The position numbers and the translations under genes are program-made. This document shows, piece by piece, positions 8,122 through 16,371 of a stretch of DNA of 32,738 nt; the first letter of the stretch is position 1, and every line of letters starts with the position of its first letter. The DNA is from JALYQB01 sp035640155 (lineage in GTDB: Bacteria; Actinomycetota; Actinomycetes; Mycobacteriales; Pseudonocardiaceae): the NCBI GenBank assembly GCA_035640155.1, contig DASQWR010000074.1, forward strand, positions 1 through 32,738, in the 5' to 3' direction. Under the pieces are notes generated by a model, which was given only the letters and a program-made list of their open reading frames with translations, ran no database searches and had not been told where the DNA came from.

Positions 8122-8505
8122 GTGCCTGCGCCCACCGCCACGTTCCGCATCCCCCTCACCGCCCTCCTCGGGGTCTTCGCGCTCGCGATCGGCGCGACGC
8201 CACTGGCCCTCACGGTGCCGGGGCTGCAGGTGCTCTACGTGCTCCCGATCGGGCTCGCGGTGTGGCTGCTGCGCACACGCACCGTGGCGAGCTCGGATGC
8301 GCTCGTCGCGCACCGCATGCTGCGGAGCAGGAGGCTGCCGTGGGGGGAGGTGGACAGGTTGCGGGTGGCGGAGCGCTCCTGGTGCCGGGCTGTGCTGTCC
8401 ACCGGCGAGGAGGTCACGCTGCCCGCCGTGCGGGCGCGTGACCTGCCGGTGCTCGCAGTGGTCAGCGGGGGTCGGATCACCGACCCGTCCGCAGCCCCCG
8501 AGTAG
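8122..8505 (+). CDS. small membrane protein with bacterial PH domain
   Basis: 127 residues from a GTG at 8122. Two hydrophobic segments (about residues 10-28 and 33-50) are followed by a compact beta-rich domain containing LPWGEVDRLRVAER and EEVTLPAVRARDLPVL. This is the pattern of the bPH_6 family, typified by the mycobacterial low-molecular-weight antigen CFP6. Function is unknown in the family. The stop codon lies inside the -10 hexamer of the ilvD promoter, 9 bp before the ilvD start, so the two genes are closely packed but ilvD can be expressed separately. Confidence 0.72.
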   Translation: MPAPTATFRIPLTALLGVFALAIGATPLALTVPGLQVLYVLPIGLAVWLLRTRTVASSDALVAHRMLRSRRLPWGEVDRLRVAERSWCRAVLSTGEEVTLPAVRARDLPVLAVVSGGRITDPSAAPE

Positions 8506-8508
8506 GCT
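8503..8508 (+). promoter_or_regulatory. -10 hexamer for a leaderless ilvD transcript
   Basis: TAGGCT ends 6 nt before the GTG of ilvD at 8515. That spacing puts the transcription start at the initiation codon, the usual layout of actinobacterial leaderless mRNAs. There is no Shine-Dalgarno sequence before the GTG. Confidence 0.65.
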
Positions 8509-8514
8509 GGTCGC

Positions 8515-10362
8515 GTGCCTGCGCTCCGGTCCCGCGTCACCACCTCCGGTCGCAACGCGGCCGGCGCCCGCTCGCTGTGGCGGGCCACCGGCATGACCGA
8601 GGCCGACTTCGGCAAGCCGATCGTGGCGATCGCAAACTCCTACACCCAGTTCGTGCCGGGCCACGTGCACCTCAAGGACCTCGGTGACCTGGTGGCGCAG
8701 GCGGTGCGGCGCGCCGGTGGTGTCGCGCGGGAGTTCTCCACCATCGCTGTCGACGACGGCATCGCCATGGGCCACGGCGGGATGCTCTACTCGCTGCCGT
8801 CGCGAGAGCTGATCGCCGACGCGGTCGAGTACATGGTGAACGGCCACGCCGCAGACGCCCTGGTGTGCATCTCCAACTGCGACAAGATCACCCCGGGGAT
8901 GCTGAACGCGGCGATGCGGCTGAACATCCCGACGGTGTTCGTCTCCGGCGGGCCGATGGAGGGGGGCAAGGCCGTCGTGGTGGACGGCGTCGCGCACACA
9001 CCCACCGACCTCATCATCGCGATCTCGGCGTCCGCGTCCCCGGCGGTCGACGACGACGGGCTCACCGAGGTGGAGCGCTCCGCCTGCCCCACCTGCGGGT
9101 CGTGCTCCGGCATGTTCACCGCGAACTCGATGAACTGCCTCACCGAGGCGCTCGGCCTCGCCCTGCCGGGCAACGGCTCCACGCTGGCGACGCACGAGGC
9201 GCGCCGGGCGCTGTTCCTGGACGCGGGTCGCACCGTGGTCGAGCTGGCACGGCGCTGGTACGACTCGGACGATGCGTCCGTGCTGCCCCGCTCGATCGCC
9301 ACCCGGGAGGCGTTCGAGAACGCCATGGCGCTGGACGTGGCGATGGGCGGGTCGACCAACACCGTGCTGCACATCCTCGCCGCAGCACAGGAAGGCGAGG
9401 TCGACTTCGACCTGGACGCGATCGACGCGGCCTCCCGGCGGGTGCCGTGCCTGGCGAAGGTGTCGCCGAACTCCGCCTACCACATGGAGGACGTGCACCG
9501 CGCCGGCGGCATTCCCGCGATCCTCGGCGAGCTGCACCGCGGCGGGCTGCTGCACACCGGCGTGCACGCCGTCCACAGTGGCTCCCTCGAGGAGTGGCTC
9601 TCGGCCTGGGACATCCGCTCCGGCTCGGCCTCGAAGCGGGCAGTCGAGCTCTTCCACGCCGCGCCCGGCGGGGTCCGCACCACCGCAGCGTTCTCCACCG
9701 CGAACCGCTGGTCCACCCTGGACACCGACGGTGCAGCCGGTTGCATCCGGGATGTCAGGCACGCCTACACCGCCGAGGGCGGGCTCGCGGTGCTGCGCGG
9801 CAACCTGTCCGAGGACGGCGCCGTGCTCAAGACTGCGGGCATCGACGAGGCGCTCTGGACGTTCCGTGGCCCGGCCCGGGTGGTGGAGAGCCAGGAGGAG
9901 GCCGTCTCGGTGATCCTCGGCAAGCTGATCCAGCCCGGTGACGTGCTGGTGGTGCGCTACGAGGGCCCGTCGGGCGGGCCGGGGATGCAGGAGATGCTGC
10001 ACCCCAGCGCGTTCCTCAAGGGCTCCGGGCTCGGGCGGGTGTGCGCGCTGGTCACCGACGGCCGCTTCTCCGGGGGCTCGGCTGGGATCTCCGTGGGGCA
10101 CGTCTCCCCCGAGGCCGCGGCCGGCGGCACGATAGGCCTCGTACGCGACGGCGACGACATACTCATCGACGTGCGGTCCCGGACCCTGCAGCTGTGCGTG
10201 GACGCCGACGTGCTCGCCGAGCGGCGCGCGAAGATGGAGGCGTCCGAGCGGCCGTGGCAGCCCCGTGACCGCCAGCGCCCGGTCAGCGCCGCCCTGCGTG
10301 CCTACGCCCGGCTGGCCACTTCCGCCGCCACCGGCGCCGTCCGTGACCCCGCCAAACCCTGA
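8515..10362 (+). CDS. ilvD: dihydroxy-acid dehydratase
   Basis: 615 residues, close to the 616 of E. coli IlvD and similar over the full length. It dehydrates 2,3-dihydroxy-3-methylbutanoate and its isoleucine-pathway homologue to the 2-keto acids, in cytosolic valine, isoleucine and (through ketoisovalerate) pantothenate synthesis. Visible hallmarks: NSYTQFVPGHVHL, FSTIAVDDGIAMGH, ISNCDKITPGM and ACPTCGSCSGMFTANSMN with iron-sulfur ligand cysteines, and ITDGRFSGG-like VTDGRFSGGSAG with the catalytic serine. It belongs to the E. coli-like subgroup rather than the plant/mycobacterial [2Fe-2S] subgroup. The GTG start is set by a TAGGCT -10 element six bases upstream. panB, which uses ketoisovalerate, lies 12 kb away in the same window. 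Confidence 0.97.
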   Translation: MPALRSRVTTSGRNAAGARSLWRATGMTEADFGKPIVAIANSYTQFVPGHVHLKDLGDLVAQAVRRAGGVAREFSTIAVDDGIAMGHGGMLYSLPSRELIADAVEYMVNGHAADALVCISNCDKITPGMLNAAMRLNIPTVFVSGGPMEGGKAVVVDGVAHTPTDLIIAISASASPAVDDDGLTEVERSACPTCGSCSGMFTANSMNCLTEALGLALPGNGSTLATHEARRALFLDAGRTVVELARRWYDSDDASVLPRSIATREAFENAMALDVAMGGSTNTVLHILAAAQEGEVDFDLDAIDAASRRVPCLAKVSPNSAYHMEDVHRAGGIPAILGELHRGGLLHTGVHAVHSGSLEEWLSAWDIRSGSASKRAVELFHAAPGGVRTTAAFSTANRWSTLDTDGAAGCIRDVRHAYTAEGGLAVLRGNLSEDGAVLKTAGIDEALWTFRGPARVVESQEEAVSVILGKLIQPGDVLVVRYEGPSGGPGMQEMLHPSAFLKGSGLGRVCALVTDGRFSGGSAGISVGHVSPEAAAGGTIGLVRDGDDILIDVRSRTLQLCVDADVLAERRAKMEASERPWQPRDRQRPVSAALRAYARLATSAATGAVRDPAKP

Positions 10363-10405
10363 ACGCGGGCCGGTCGATCCCCGCCCCCCAATCCGCCCCA
10401 TCCGC

Positions 10406-10464
10406 CACATGGATCCATATCGCGGGTTTCGGGTATCCGAGAACCGCACATGGATCCATATCGC
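10406..10464. repeat. two direct copies of an 18-bp palindrome-centred repeat
   Basis: CACATGGATCCATATCGC occurs at 10406-10423 and again, without mismatch, at 10447-10464, 41 bp apart start to start (about four helical turns). Each copy contains the perfect palindrome ATGGATCCAT. The repeats lie in the 216-bp space between ilvD and the lipoprotein gene, which otherwise shows no gene. They could be a dispersed intergenic repeat or a paired operator. Confidence 0.9.
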
Positions 10465-10564
10465 AGTCCTGGCGCCCCATGATAGGGGGTCTGGTAGCGG
10501 CGACGTCCCGAGCGAGACCCTGGGCTGCGCGGTCCCGCTCACCGGCGGCTCACGGCTCGGCGCC

Positions 10565-10570
10565 TAGCCT
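10565..10570 (+). promoter_or_regulatory. -10 hexamer for a leaderless lipoprotein transcript
   Basis: TAGCCT ends 8 nt before the GTG at 10579, with no ribosome site between, so a leaderless or nearly leaderless mRNA is likely. Confidence 0.5.
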
Positions 10571-10578
10571 GGCTGCCC

Positions 10579-11760
10579 GTGCCCCCGCTCGTACCGATCC
10601 CCGTCCACCCGCTCCGCGGGACGACCCGGATGGGAGCCGGCCTGCTGGCCGTCGTGCTGCTCGCCGGCTGTGCTGCGCTACCCGAGTTTGCCGAGCGCGG
10701 CTCCGGGCACTGGCGGCCGAAGCCCGAGATCGGACCCCTAGCGGACCTCCAGCCGCAGGTGCCGGGCAGTCCCGGCTTCCCGGGCGGGCCGCCCGAATCC
10801 CCGCCCGGGAAGCCGGAGGGGTGCAACGATCCCGATCCCGCCGTGGTCGCCACCTGCCTCGCGCCGGTCTCGGCGATCACCGTGCTGCCCGGTGGGCAGT
10901 CCGCCCTGGTGGCCGAACGCACCACCGGCCGGATCATGCGGGTGGAGCGGGGCACGGCACCGGTGGAGATCGCCACGCTGGCCGTCGACGCCGCCGGCGA
11001 CGGCGGACTGACCGGGCTGGCGCTGTCTCCGAGTTACGTCGAGGACGAGCTGGTCTTTGCCTACGTCAGCACGTCCACCGGCAACGAGGTGGTCCGCTTC
11101 GCGCCCGGTGACCCGCCGAAGCCGGTGCTGACCGGCATCCCTCGGGGTGAGAGCGGCAACGCCGGCGCGCTCGGCCTCGACGGCACCGGGGCGCTGCTGA
11201 TCGGCACCGGGGACGGCGGAGATCCCGCGGCGAGCACCGACCCGGGCTCGCTCGCCGGCAAGGTGCTGCGGGTCGACACCTCCGGTGCTCCGGTGTCCAC
11301 CAATCCCGACCCGGGCTCGCCGGTGGTCGCCTCCGGACTGCGGGCGCCCGGCGGGCTGTGCACCGATCCCATGACCGGCACCAGCTGGGTCACCGACACC
11401 GACACGGGCGGTGACGTCCTGCGCCGGGTGGTCCCCGGACAGCCGCTCGGTGCGCCCGCCTGGACCTGGCCGGACCGGCCCGGTGCAGATGGTTGCGCCG
11501 TCGTGCAAAACCGGGTGCAGGTGGCCCTCACCGACCGTGCGGCGATGTTCGTGCTGGGCCTCGGCCCCGGTGAGCAGTTCGTCGGAGAGCCCCGGACCGT
11601 CCCGCTGGAGCACTACGGGCGGGTGTCGGCGGCGGCGATCGAGCCGGGAAGCGCGGTGGTATGGCTGGGCACGGTCAACACCGAGGGCGGCTCGCCGATC
11701 GCCAGCGACGAGCGCGTGTTCCAGCTCCTCGAGGTCACCGGCGGGGGCGGCCAGGACTGA
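10579..11760 (+). CDS. lipoprotein with PQQ-type glucose/sorbosone dehydrogenase fold
   Basis: 393 residues from a GTG. The signal peptide ends in the lipobox LLAGC, with the lipid-modified cysteine at residue 31, so the protein is exported and lipid-anchored to the outer face of the membrane. A proline/glycine-rich linker follows, and then a six-bladed beta-propeller of the soluble glucose dehydrogenase family: SALVAERTTGRIMRVERG, GDGGLTGLALSPSY, LLIGTGDGGDP, GLRAPGGLCTDP. The enzyme class oxidises aldoses with PQQ, but PQQ or sugar use by this protein is not shown by the sequence. It is convergent with gatB, with a 28-bp gap between the stops. Confidence 0.82.
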   Translation: MPPLVPIPVHPLRGTTRMGAGLLAVVLLAGCAALPEFAERGSGHWRPKPEIGPLADLQPQVPGSPGFPGGPPESPPGKPEGCNDPDPAVVATCLAPVSAITVLPGGQSALVAERTTGRIMRVERGTAPVEIATLAVDAAGDGGLTGLALSPSYVEDELVFAYVSTSTGNEVVRFAPGDPPKPVLTGIPRGESGNAGALGLDGTGALLIGTGDGGDPAASTDPGSLAGKVLRVDTSGAPVSTNPDPGSPVVASGLRAPGGLCTDPMTGTSWVTDTDTGGDVLRRVVPGQPLGAPAWTWPDRPGADGCAVVQNRVQVALTDRAAMFVLGLGPGEQFVGEPRTVPLEHYGRVSAAAIEPGSAVVWLGTVNTEGGSPIASDERVFQLLEVTGGGGQD

Positions 11761-11788
11761 CGTTCTGCGGCTGTCCGCTCATGACGGT

Positions 11789-13297
11789 TCAGGGGCGGCG
11801 CAGCTGCGCCAACACGAGCTCGTGGACCTTCTGCGCGTCGGCCTGACCGCGGGTTGCCTTCATCACCGCGCCGACGATCGCGCCCGCTGCGGCCACCTTG
11901 CCGGCCCGGATCTTCTCCGCGACCTCGGGCTGCGCCGCCAGCGCCTCCTCGACGGCACTGCGCAGCGCGGAGTCGTCGGAGACCACCGCCAGCCCGCGCG
12001 CCGCGATCACCTCGTCGGGGTCACCCTCGCCGGCCAGCACCCCGTCGACGACCTGCCGGGCGAGCTTGTTGGTCAGCGCACCCTCGGCGACCAGCGCGAC
12101 CACCCGCGCCACCTGCGCCGGCGTGATCGGCAGCGCTGCCAGCTCCACGCCCTGGACGTTGGCCTGCTGCGCGAGGTAGGACACCCACCACGAGCGGGCC
12201 TCCGCGGGTGGGGCTCCCGCGTCGACGGTGGCCGCGACGAGGTCCAGGGCACCCGCGTTCACCAGGTCGCGCAGCTCCGCGTCTGAGATGCCCCACTGCG
12301 CCTGCACCCGCGCGCGCCGCTGCCATGGCAGCTCGGGCAGCGTCGCCCGCAGCCGCTCGACCCACTCGTCGGACGGCGCGATCGGCACCAGGTCGGGCTC
12401 CGGGAAGTACCGGTAGTCCTCGGAGGTCTCCTTGCGGCGGCCCGGTGCCGTGGTCCCGTCGGCCTCCTGGAAGTGCCGGGTCTCCTGCACGATGCTGCCT
12501 CCCGCGCTCAGCACCGCGGCCTGCCGGCACATCTCGTGGCGCACCGCACGCTCCACCGAGCGCAGCGAGTTCACGTTCTTGGTCTCGGTGCGGGTGCCGA
12601 ACGTCGAGCTGCCCCGCGGCATCAGCGACACGTTCGCGTCGCAGCGCAGCGACCCCTGGTCCATCCGCACGTCGGAGACGTCGAGGGCGCGCAGCAGGTC
12701 GCGCAGCGCAGCGACGTACGCGCGGGCGATCTCCGGAGCGCGCTCCCCGGCGCGGGTGATCGGCTTGGTGACGATCTCGATCAGCGGGACCCCGGCACGG
12801 TTGTAGTCCAGCAGCGAGTGGTCGGCCCCCTGGATGCGGCCGGTGGCGCCACCGACGTGCAGGGACTTGCCGGTGTCCTCCTCCATGTGAGCCCGCTCGA
12901 TCGCGACAGTGAATGTCGAGTCGTCGTCCAGCAGCACCTCCAGCAATCCGTCGACCGCGATCGGCTCGTCGTACTGCGAGGTCTGGAAGTTCTTCGGCAT
13001 GTCCGGGTAGAAGTAGTTCTTCCGGGCGAAACGGCACCACGGCGCGATGGAGCAGTTCAGCGCCAGCCCGATGCGCATCGCCGCTTCCACCGCGGCTCCG
13101 TTGAGCACCGGCAGCGAGCCGGGCAGGCCGAGGCATGTCGGGCAGACGTTCGTGTTCGGCTCGGCGCCGAAGCCGTTGGCGCAGCCGCAGAACATCTTGG
13201 TCGCGGTGCAGAGCTCGACGTGCACCTCGAGGCCGAGCACCGGGTCGTAGGAGCCCAGCACGTCCTCGTAGGACAACAGCTCGGCGGTCACCGTCAC
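11789..13297 (-). CDS. gatB: aspartyl/glutamyl-tRNA amidotransferase subunit B
   Basis: 502 residues from a GTG at 13297. GatB is the transamidase subunit of GatCAB, binding misacylated Glu-tRNA(Gln) or Asp-tRNA(Asn) and converting it to the amidated form. Visible: EVHVELCTATKMFC at the start, the zinc site CGCANG...CPTC, EIVTKP, MRCDAN-like LRCDANVSLMP, and EDYRYFPEPDL; the C-terminal YqeY-like helical domain is present. Its start overlaps the stop of the 66-residue protein gene by 4 nt (GTGA), so translation is coupled to it. Confidence 0.97.
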   Translation of the reverse strand: MTVTAELLSYEDVLGSYDPVLGLEVHVELCTATKMFCGCANGFGAEPNTNVCPTCLGLPGSLPVLNGAAVEAAMRIGLALNCSIAPWCRFARKNYFYPDMPKNFQTSQYDEPIAVDGLLEVLLDDDSTFTVAIERAHMEEDTGKSLHVGGATGRIQGADHSLLDYNRAGVPLIEIVTKPITRAGERAPEIARAYVAALRDLLRALDVSDVRMDQGSLRCDANVSLMPRGSSTFGTRTETKNVNSLRSVERAVRHEMCRQAAVLSAGGSIVQETRHFQEADGTTAPGRRKETSEDYRYFPEPDLVPIAPSDEWVERLRATLPELPWQRRARVQAQWGISDAELRDLVNAGALDLVAATVDAGAPPAEARSWWVSYLAQQANVQGVELAALPITPAQVARVVALVAEGALTNKLARQVVDGVLAGEGDPDEVIAARGLAVVSDDSALRSAVEEALAAQPEVAEKIRAGKVAAAGAIVGAVMKATRGQADAQKVHELVLAQLRRP

Positions 13298-13494
13298 GCC
13301 CGGCGGCCGGTCCGCAGTTCCCGGATCACCAGGATGAGCCCGGTGACCACGAGGACGGCGTTGGCCACCGCATGCACGCGGGTGATCAGATCGGTCTCGC
13401 GTCGTGACGCGCGCAGCTCCTCCGCGACGCTCCTCGCGCTGGTCACCACCCGCACCAGGGGGAAGAGCTTCTTGGCAGTGTCGGTGGCACTCAT
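13294..13494 (-). CDS. small membrane protein embedded in the gat operon
   Basis: 66 residues from the ATG at 13494. The ATG overlaps the gatA stop as ATGA (13494-13491), and its own TGA overlaps the gatB start as GTGA (13297-13294). This leaves no doubt that it is read as part of the operon. The N-terminal half is polar and basic (TAKKLFPLVRVVTSARSV, ELRASRRETDLITRV) and could form an amphipathic helix. Residues about 41-58 (HAVANAVLVVTGLILVIREL) are one membrane-spanning helix, and the protein ends in basic residues. I do not recognise a family. A small single-helix protein might place GatCAB at the membrane or be an operon passenger; neither is shown. Confidence 0.78.
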   Translation of the reverse strand: MSATDTAKKLFPLVRVVTSARSVAEELRASRRETDLITRVHAVANAVLVVTGLILVIRELRTGRRA

Positions 13495-15011
13495 CGGGTC
13501 GTTACCTCCATCTGCGGGACGGTGCTGATCAGGGTCTCGCCTGCGGCGGCGTTCCGGGCCGCTTCGTAGGCACCCGCGACCCGGTAGCCGCGGTCGTCGG
13601 CCAGGGTCGGGGACATCACCTGCAGGCCCACCGGCAGGCCGTCGTCCTCGGACACCCCGCAGGGGACGGACAGCGCGGCGTTGCCGGCCAGGTTGGACGG
13701 GACGGTGCACAGGTCGGCGCGGTACATCGCCATCGGGTCGTCGGTGCGCTCCCCGATCGGGAACGCCGTGGTGGGCGTGGTGGGCGAGACGAGCACCTCC
13801 ACCCGCTCGAAGGCGGCAGCGAAGTCACGGGTGATGAGGGTGCGCACCTTCTGCGCCTGCCCGTAGTAGGCATCGTAGTAGCCCGAGGACAGCGCGTAGG
13901 TACCGATCATGATGCGGCGCTTCACCTCGGCGCCGAACCCGGCCTCCCGGGTCAGTGCCATCACCTCCTCGGCGCTGCGGGTGGAGTCGTCACCCACCCG
14001 CAGGCCGTAGCGCATCGCGTCGAACCGGGCGAGGTTCGACGAGCACTCACTCGGCGCGATCAGGTAGTAGGCGGGCAGCGCGTAGTCGAAGCTCGGGCAG
14101 GACAGCTCGAGGACCTCCGCGCCAAGCGCGCGGAGGTCCTCGACCGCGGCTTCGAAGGCACGCAGCACCCCCGGCTGGTAGCCCTCGCCGGAGAGCTCGG
14201 TCACCACGCCGACCCGGACCCCGGCCAGGTCACCGCTCGCCCCGGCCCGGGCCGCGGCGACCACCGGCGGCACCGGAGCGTCGATCGACGTCGAGTCCAG
14301 CGGGTCATGCCCGCCGATCACCTCGTGCAGCAAGGCCGCGTCGAGCACGGTCCGCGCGCAGGGGCCACCCTGGTCGAGGCTCGACGAGAACGCCACCAGC
14401 CCGTAGCGCGACACCCCGCCGTAGGTGGGCTTTACCCCGACCGTGCCGGTCACCGACCCGGGCTGGCGGATCGAGCCCCCGGTGTCGGTGCCGATGGCCA
14501 GCGGCGACTCGAACGCGGCGAGCGCTGCCGCGGAGCCGCCCCCGGAGCCACCCGGGATGCGATCGGTGTCCCACGGGTTCCGGGTCGGCCCGTACGCCGA
14601 GTTCTCGGTGGAGGAGCCCATCGCGAACTCGTCCATGTTGGTCTTGCCGAGAATCACCACCCCGGCCGCGCGCAGCCGCCGCACCACGGTGGCGTCGTAC
14701 GGCGGGCACCAGCCCTCCAGGATCCGCGACCCGCAGGTCGTCGGCATGTCCACCGTGGTGAACACGTCCTTGAGCGCGAGCGGCACCCCCGCCAGCGGGG
14801 AAGCCGGCGGCTGCCCCGCGTCGAGTGCGGCGTCCACGGCAGCGGCGGCCGCCAGCGCGCCCTCGGCATCGATGTGCAGGAACGCGTGCACGGCCGCGTC
14901 CACCGCGTCGATCCGGTCCAGGTGGGCTCGGGTGACCTCGACGGCGGTGGTCGCGCGGGAGTGGATCACATCGGCGAGCTCGGCCGCGGTACGCCTGGTC
15001 AGCTCGGTCAC
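13491..15011 (-). CDS. gatA: aspartyl/glutamyl-tRNA amidotransferase subunit A
   Basis: 506 residues from a GTG at 15011 that overlaps the gatC stop by 4 nt. GatA is the glutaminase of GatCAB and belongs to the amidase-signature family with a Ser-cisSer-Lys triad. The lysine is K81 in PLALKDVFTT; the signature region GTDTGGSIRQPGS and the preceding GGSGGGSAAA carry the serines. LGKTNMDEFAMGSSTENSAY and the C-terminal SPTTPTTAFPIGE are also typical. Length is normal. The overlap with the downstream 66-residue gene shows tight translational coupling. Confidence 0.97.
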   Translation of the reverse strand: MTELTRRTAAELADVIHSRATTAVEVTRAHLDRIDAVDAAVHAFLHIDAEGALAAAAAVDAALDAGQPPASPLAGVPLALKDVFTTVDMPTTCGSRILEGWCPPYDATVVRRLRAAGVVILGKTNMDEFAMGSSTENSAYGPTRNPWDTDRIPGGSGGGSAAALAAFESPLAIGTDTGGSIRQPGSVTGTVGVKPTYGGVSRYGLVAFSSSLDQGGPCARTVLDAALLHEVIGGHDPLDSTSIDAPVPPVVAAARAGASGDLAGVRVGVVTELSGEGYQPGVLRAFEAAVEDLRALGAEVLELSCPSFDYALPAYYLIAPSECSSNLARFDAMRYGLRVGDDSTRSAEEVMALTREAGFGAEVKRRIMIGTYALSSGYYDAYYGQAQKVRTLITRDFAAAFERVEVLVSPTTPTTAFPIGERTDDPMAMYRADLCTVPSNLAGNAALSVPCGVSEDDGLPVGLQVMSPTLADDRGYRVAGAYEAARNAAAGETLISTVPQMEVTTR

Positions 15012-15337
15012 GACGGCTCCGGTCCCATGTTCGTGCGGTCGTCGGGGTCGTCGAGGATCCGTGGCACCCGGAAGCGCCCGTCCTCCGCCCGTGGCGCGCC
15101 CGCCAGCGCCTGCTGCTGGCTCAACCCCGGACGGACCACGTCCTCGCGGAACACGTTGGTCAGCGGGACCGCATGTGAGGTCGGCGGGATGTCGTCCGCC
15201 GCCACCTCGCCCACCCGCGCGACCGAGGTGAGGATCACGTCGAGCTGGCCGGCGAAGACGTCCAGCTCGGCGTCGGTGACGGCCAGCCGGGCGAGCCGGG
15301 CGAGATGCGCGACCTCGCTCCGGGAGATGGTGGGCAC
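15008..15337 (-). CDS. gatC: aspartyl/glutamyl-tRNA amidotransferase subunit C
   Basis: 109 residues from the GTG at 15337, slightly longer than the usual ~98. The start of the family is clear: ISRSEVAHLARLARLAVTDAEL, then GQLDVILTSVARV, and the C-terminal LSQQQALAGAPRAEDGRFRVPRIL, which wraps GatA and stabilises the GatA-GatB contact. First gene of the gatC-gatA-X-gatB operon; its stop overlaps the gatA start (GTGA). The ~190 bp between it and the divergent ACT gene should contain promoters for both. Confidence 0.95.
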   Translation of the reverse strand: MPTISRSEVAHLARLARLAVTDAELDVFAGQLDVILTSVARVGEVAADDIPPTSHAVPLTNVFREDVVRPGLSQQQALAGAPRAEDGRFRVPRILDDPDDRTNMGPEPS

Positions 15338-15529
15338 TCGGGCTCCCTGCAGCGCGAGAAGGGGTCGGGGCTCGATCAGTCTAGGCACCGGCCTGGGGTG
15401 GGCCCGACGCGGTTCCGGCACTTCGTCGCCAATGCAGCGCCGGGTCCGCCGACCGGCTCTGCGACAATCGGCGGCCGTTACAGGCGCACGGCAGTCCGGT
15501 TCCGTGCTGATCGAGAGGCGTGGCGGCGG

Positions 15530-16183
15530 ATGTCCTTCCTGATCCGGGTCCAGCTCCCGGACCGCCCCGGCGCACTCGGTGCCCTGGCCACCGCGATCGG
15601 CAGCACCGGCGCAGACATCCTGAGCGTCGACGTCGTCGAGCGGGGCTCCGGCATCGCCGTCGACGACCTCGTCGTGGAGCTCCCGTCCGGCCGCCTGCCC
15701 GACCTGCTCATCACCGCTGCGGAGTCCGTCGAGGGGGTGGAGGTGGACGCGGTGCGGCCGTACGCCGGGGTGCTCGACACCTCCCGCGAGCTGGAGCTGG
15801 TAGAGCAGGTCGCGGCTGATCAGCGGAACGGTCTGGCGGTCTTCACCGAGGGCGTCCCGAGGATCATCCGGGCCGGCTGGGCCATGGTGCTCACCCGGAC
15901 CGGCGACGAGCCGCACCGGCTGGCCTCGTCCACGGCCGCGCCGGAGACCGGGGCGGTGTCGCTGCCGTGGTGGCCACTGCGCCGAGGGGCCATCCTCGAC
16001 AGCGAGGAGCACTGGGTTCCCCAGCCGTGGCGCGAGGTCGGAACCGAGCTCGCCGCGATCCCGCTGAGCGATGGGCACAAGGCGCTGCTGGTCGGGCGTC
16101 CCGGCGGCCCGATGTTCCGCGCCGCAGAAGTGGCCCGGCTCGAGCATCTGGCGGGCATCGTCTCGGTCGTCCTGCGCGACTGA
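15530..16183 (+). CDS. ACT-domain amino-acid-binding protein
   Basis: 217 residues from the ATG at 15530 (weak ribosome site AGAGG about 12 nt upstream, so the start is only probable). Residues 1-75 are an ACT domain: FLIRVQLPDRPGALGALATAIG is its first strand and helix, followed by ADILSVDVVERG. The remaining ~140 residues (AVFTEGVPRIIRAGWAMVL, LPWWPLRRGAILDSEEHW, EVARLEHLAGIVSVVL) look like a GAF-type sensory fold without an obvious catalytic site. ACT domains bind small amino acids to regulate enzymes; here there is no enzyme domain. It is divergent from gatC, so an amino-acid-sensing role near the transamidase is possible but unproven. Confidence 0.75.
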   Translation: MSFLIRVQLPDRPGALGALATAIGSTGADILSVDVVERGSGIAVDDLVVELPSGRLPDLLITAAESVEGVEVDAVRPYAGVLDTSRELELVEQVAADQRNGLAVFTEGVPRIIRAGWAMVLTRTGDEPHRLASSTAAPETGAVSLPWWPLRRGAILDSEEHWVPQPWREVGTELAAIPLSDGHKALLVGRPGGPMFRAAEVARLEHLAGIVSVVLRD

Positions 16184-16236
16184 ACCCCCGCTGACCCGTC
16201 GCCTGGCGGCCGGTGAACCCGCTGGCGGCGGGCGGG

Positions 16237-16371
16237 TCAGCCAGTCCCGATCTGCTCCACCTGGCACAGCTGGCCGGGAGCGCGAGACAGGCGGTGATCT
16301 GCCGTGACGAGCATGCACTGGAGCGCCTCGGCGGGGACATTCACCAGCACCAATGCGTCGACGACGATCAT
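16237..16371 (-). pseudogene. vapC: internally deleted PIN-domain toxin (VapC-like)
   Basis: The frame from the ATG at 16371 to the TGA at 16237 encodes only 44 residues instead of ~130. It begins MIVVDALVLV, the first strand of a PIN domain with the first catalytic aspartate. It then jumps to LVTADHRLSRAPG, the C-terminal part with the final acidic residue. The middle, with the other catalytic acids, is gone. The deletion preserved the frame. The start overlaps the stop of the antitoxin remnant (ATGA), showing the original operon. RNase activity is not expected. Confidence 0.75.

Noticed and set aside
10400..10470. CRISPR array
   Set aside because: Only two repeat copies, 18 bp long, with an internal palindrome and a 23-bp spacer; no further copies or cas genes.
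8020..10542. In-frame upstream extension of the sugar-nucleotide enzyme on the minus strand, up to 1162 residues
   Set aside because: The extension is antisense to ilvD and the PH-domain gene, whereas the recognised protein starts at 8019 with a ribosome site and a -10 element upstream.
15304..15529. N-terminal extension of the ACT protein beginning at 15305
   Set aside because: It overlaps the gatC start region in antisense and has low-complexity composition; homology to ACT domains starts at the ATG at 15530.
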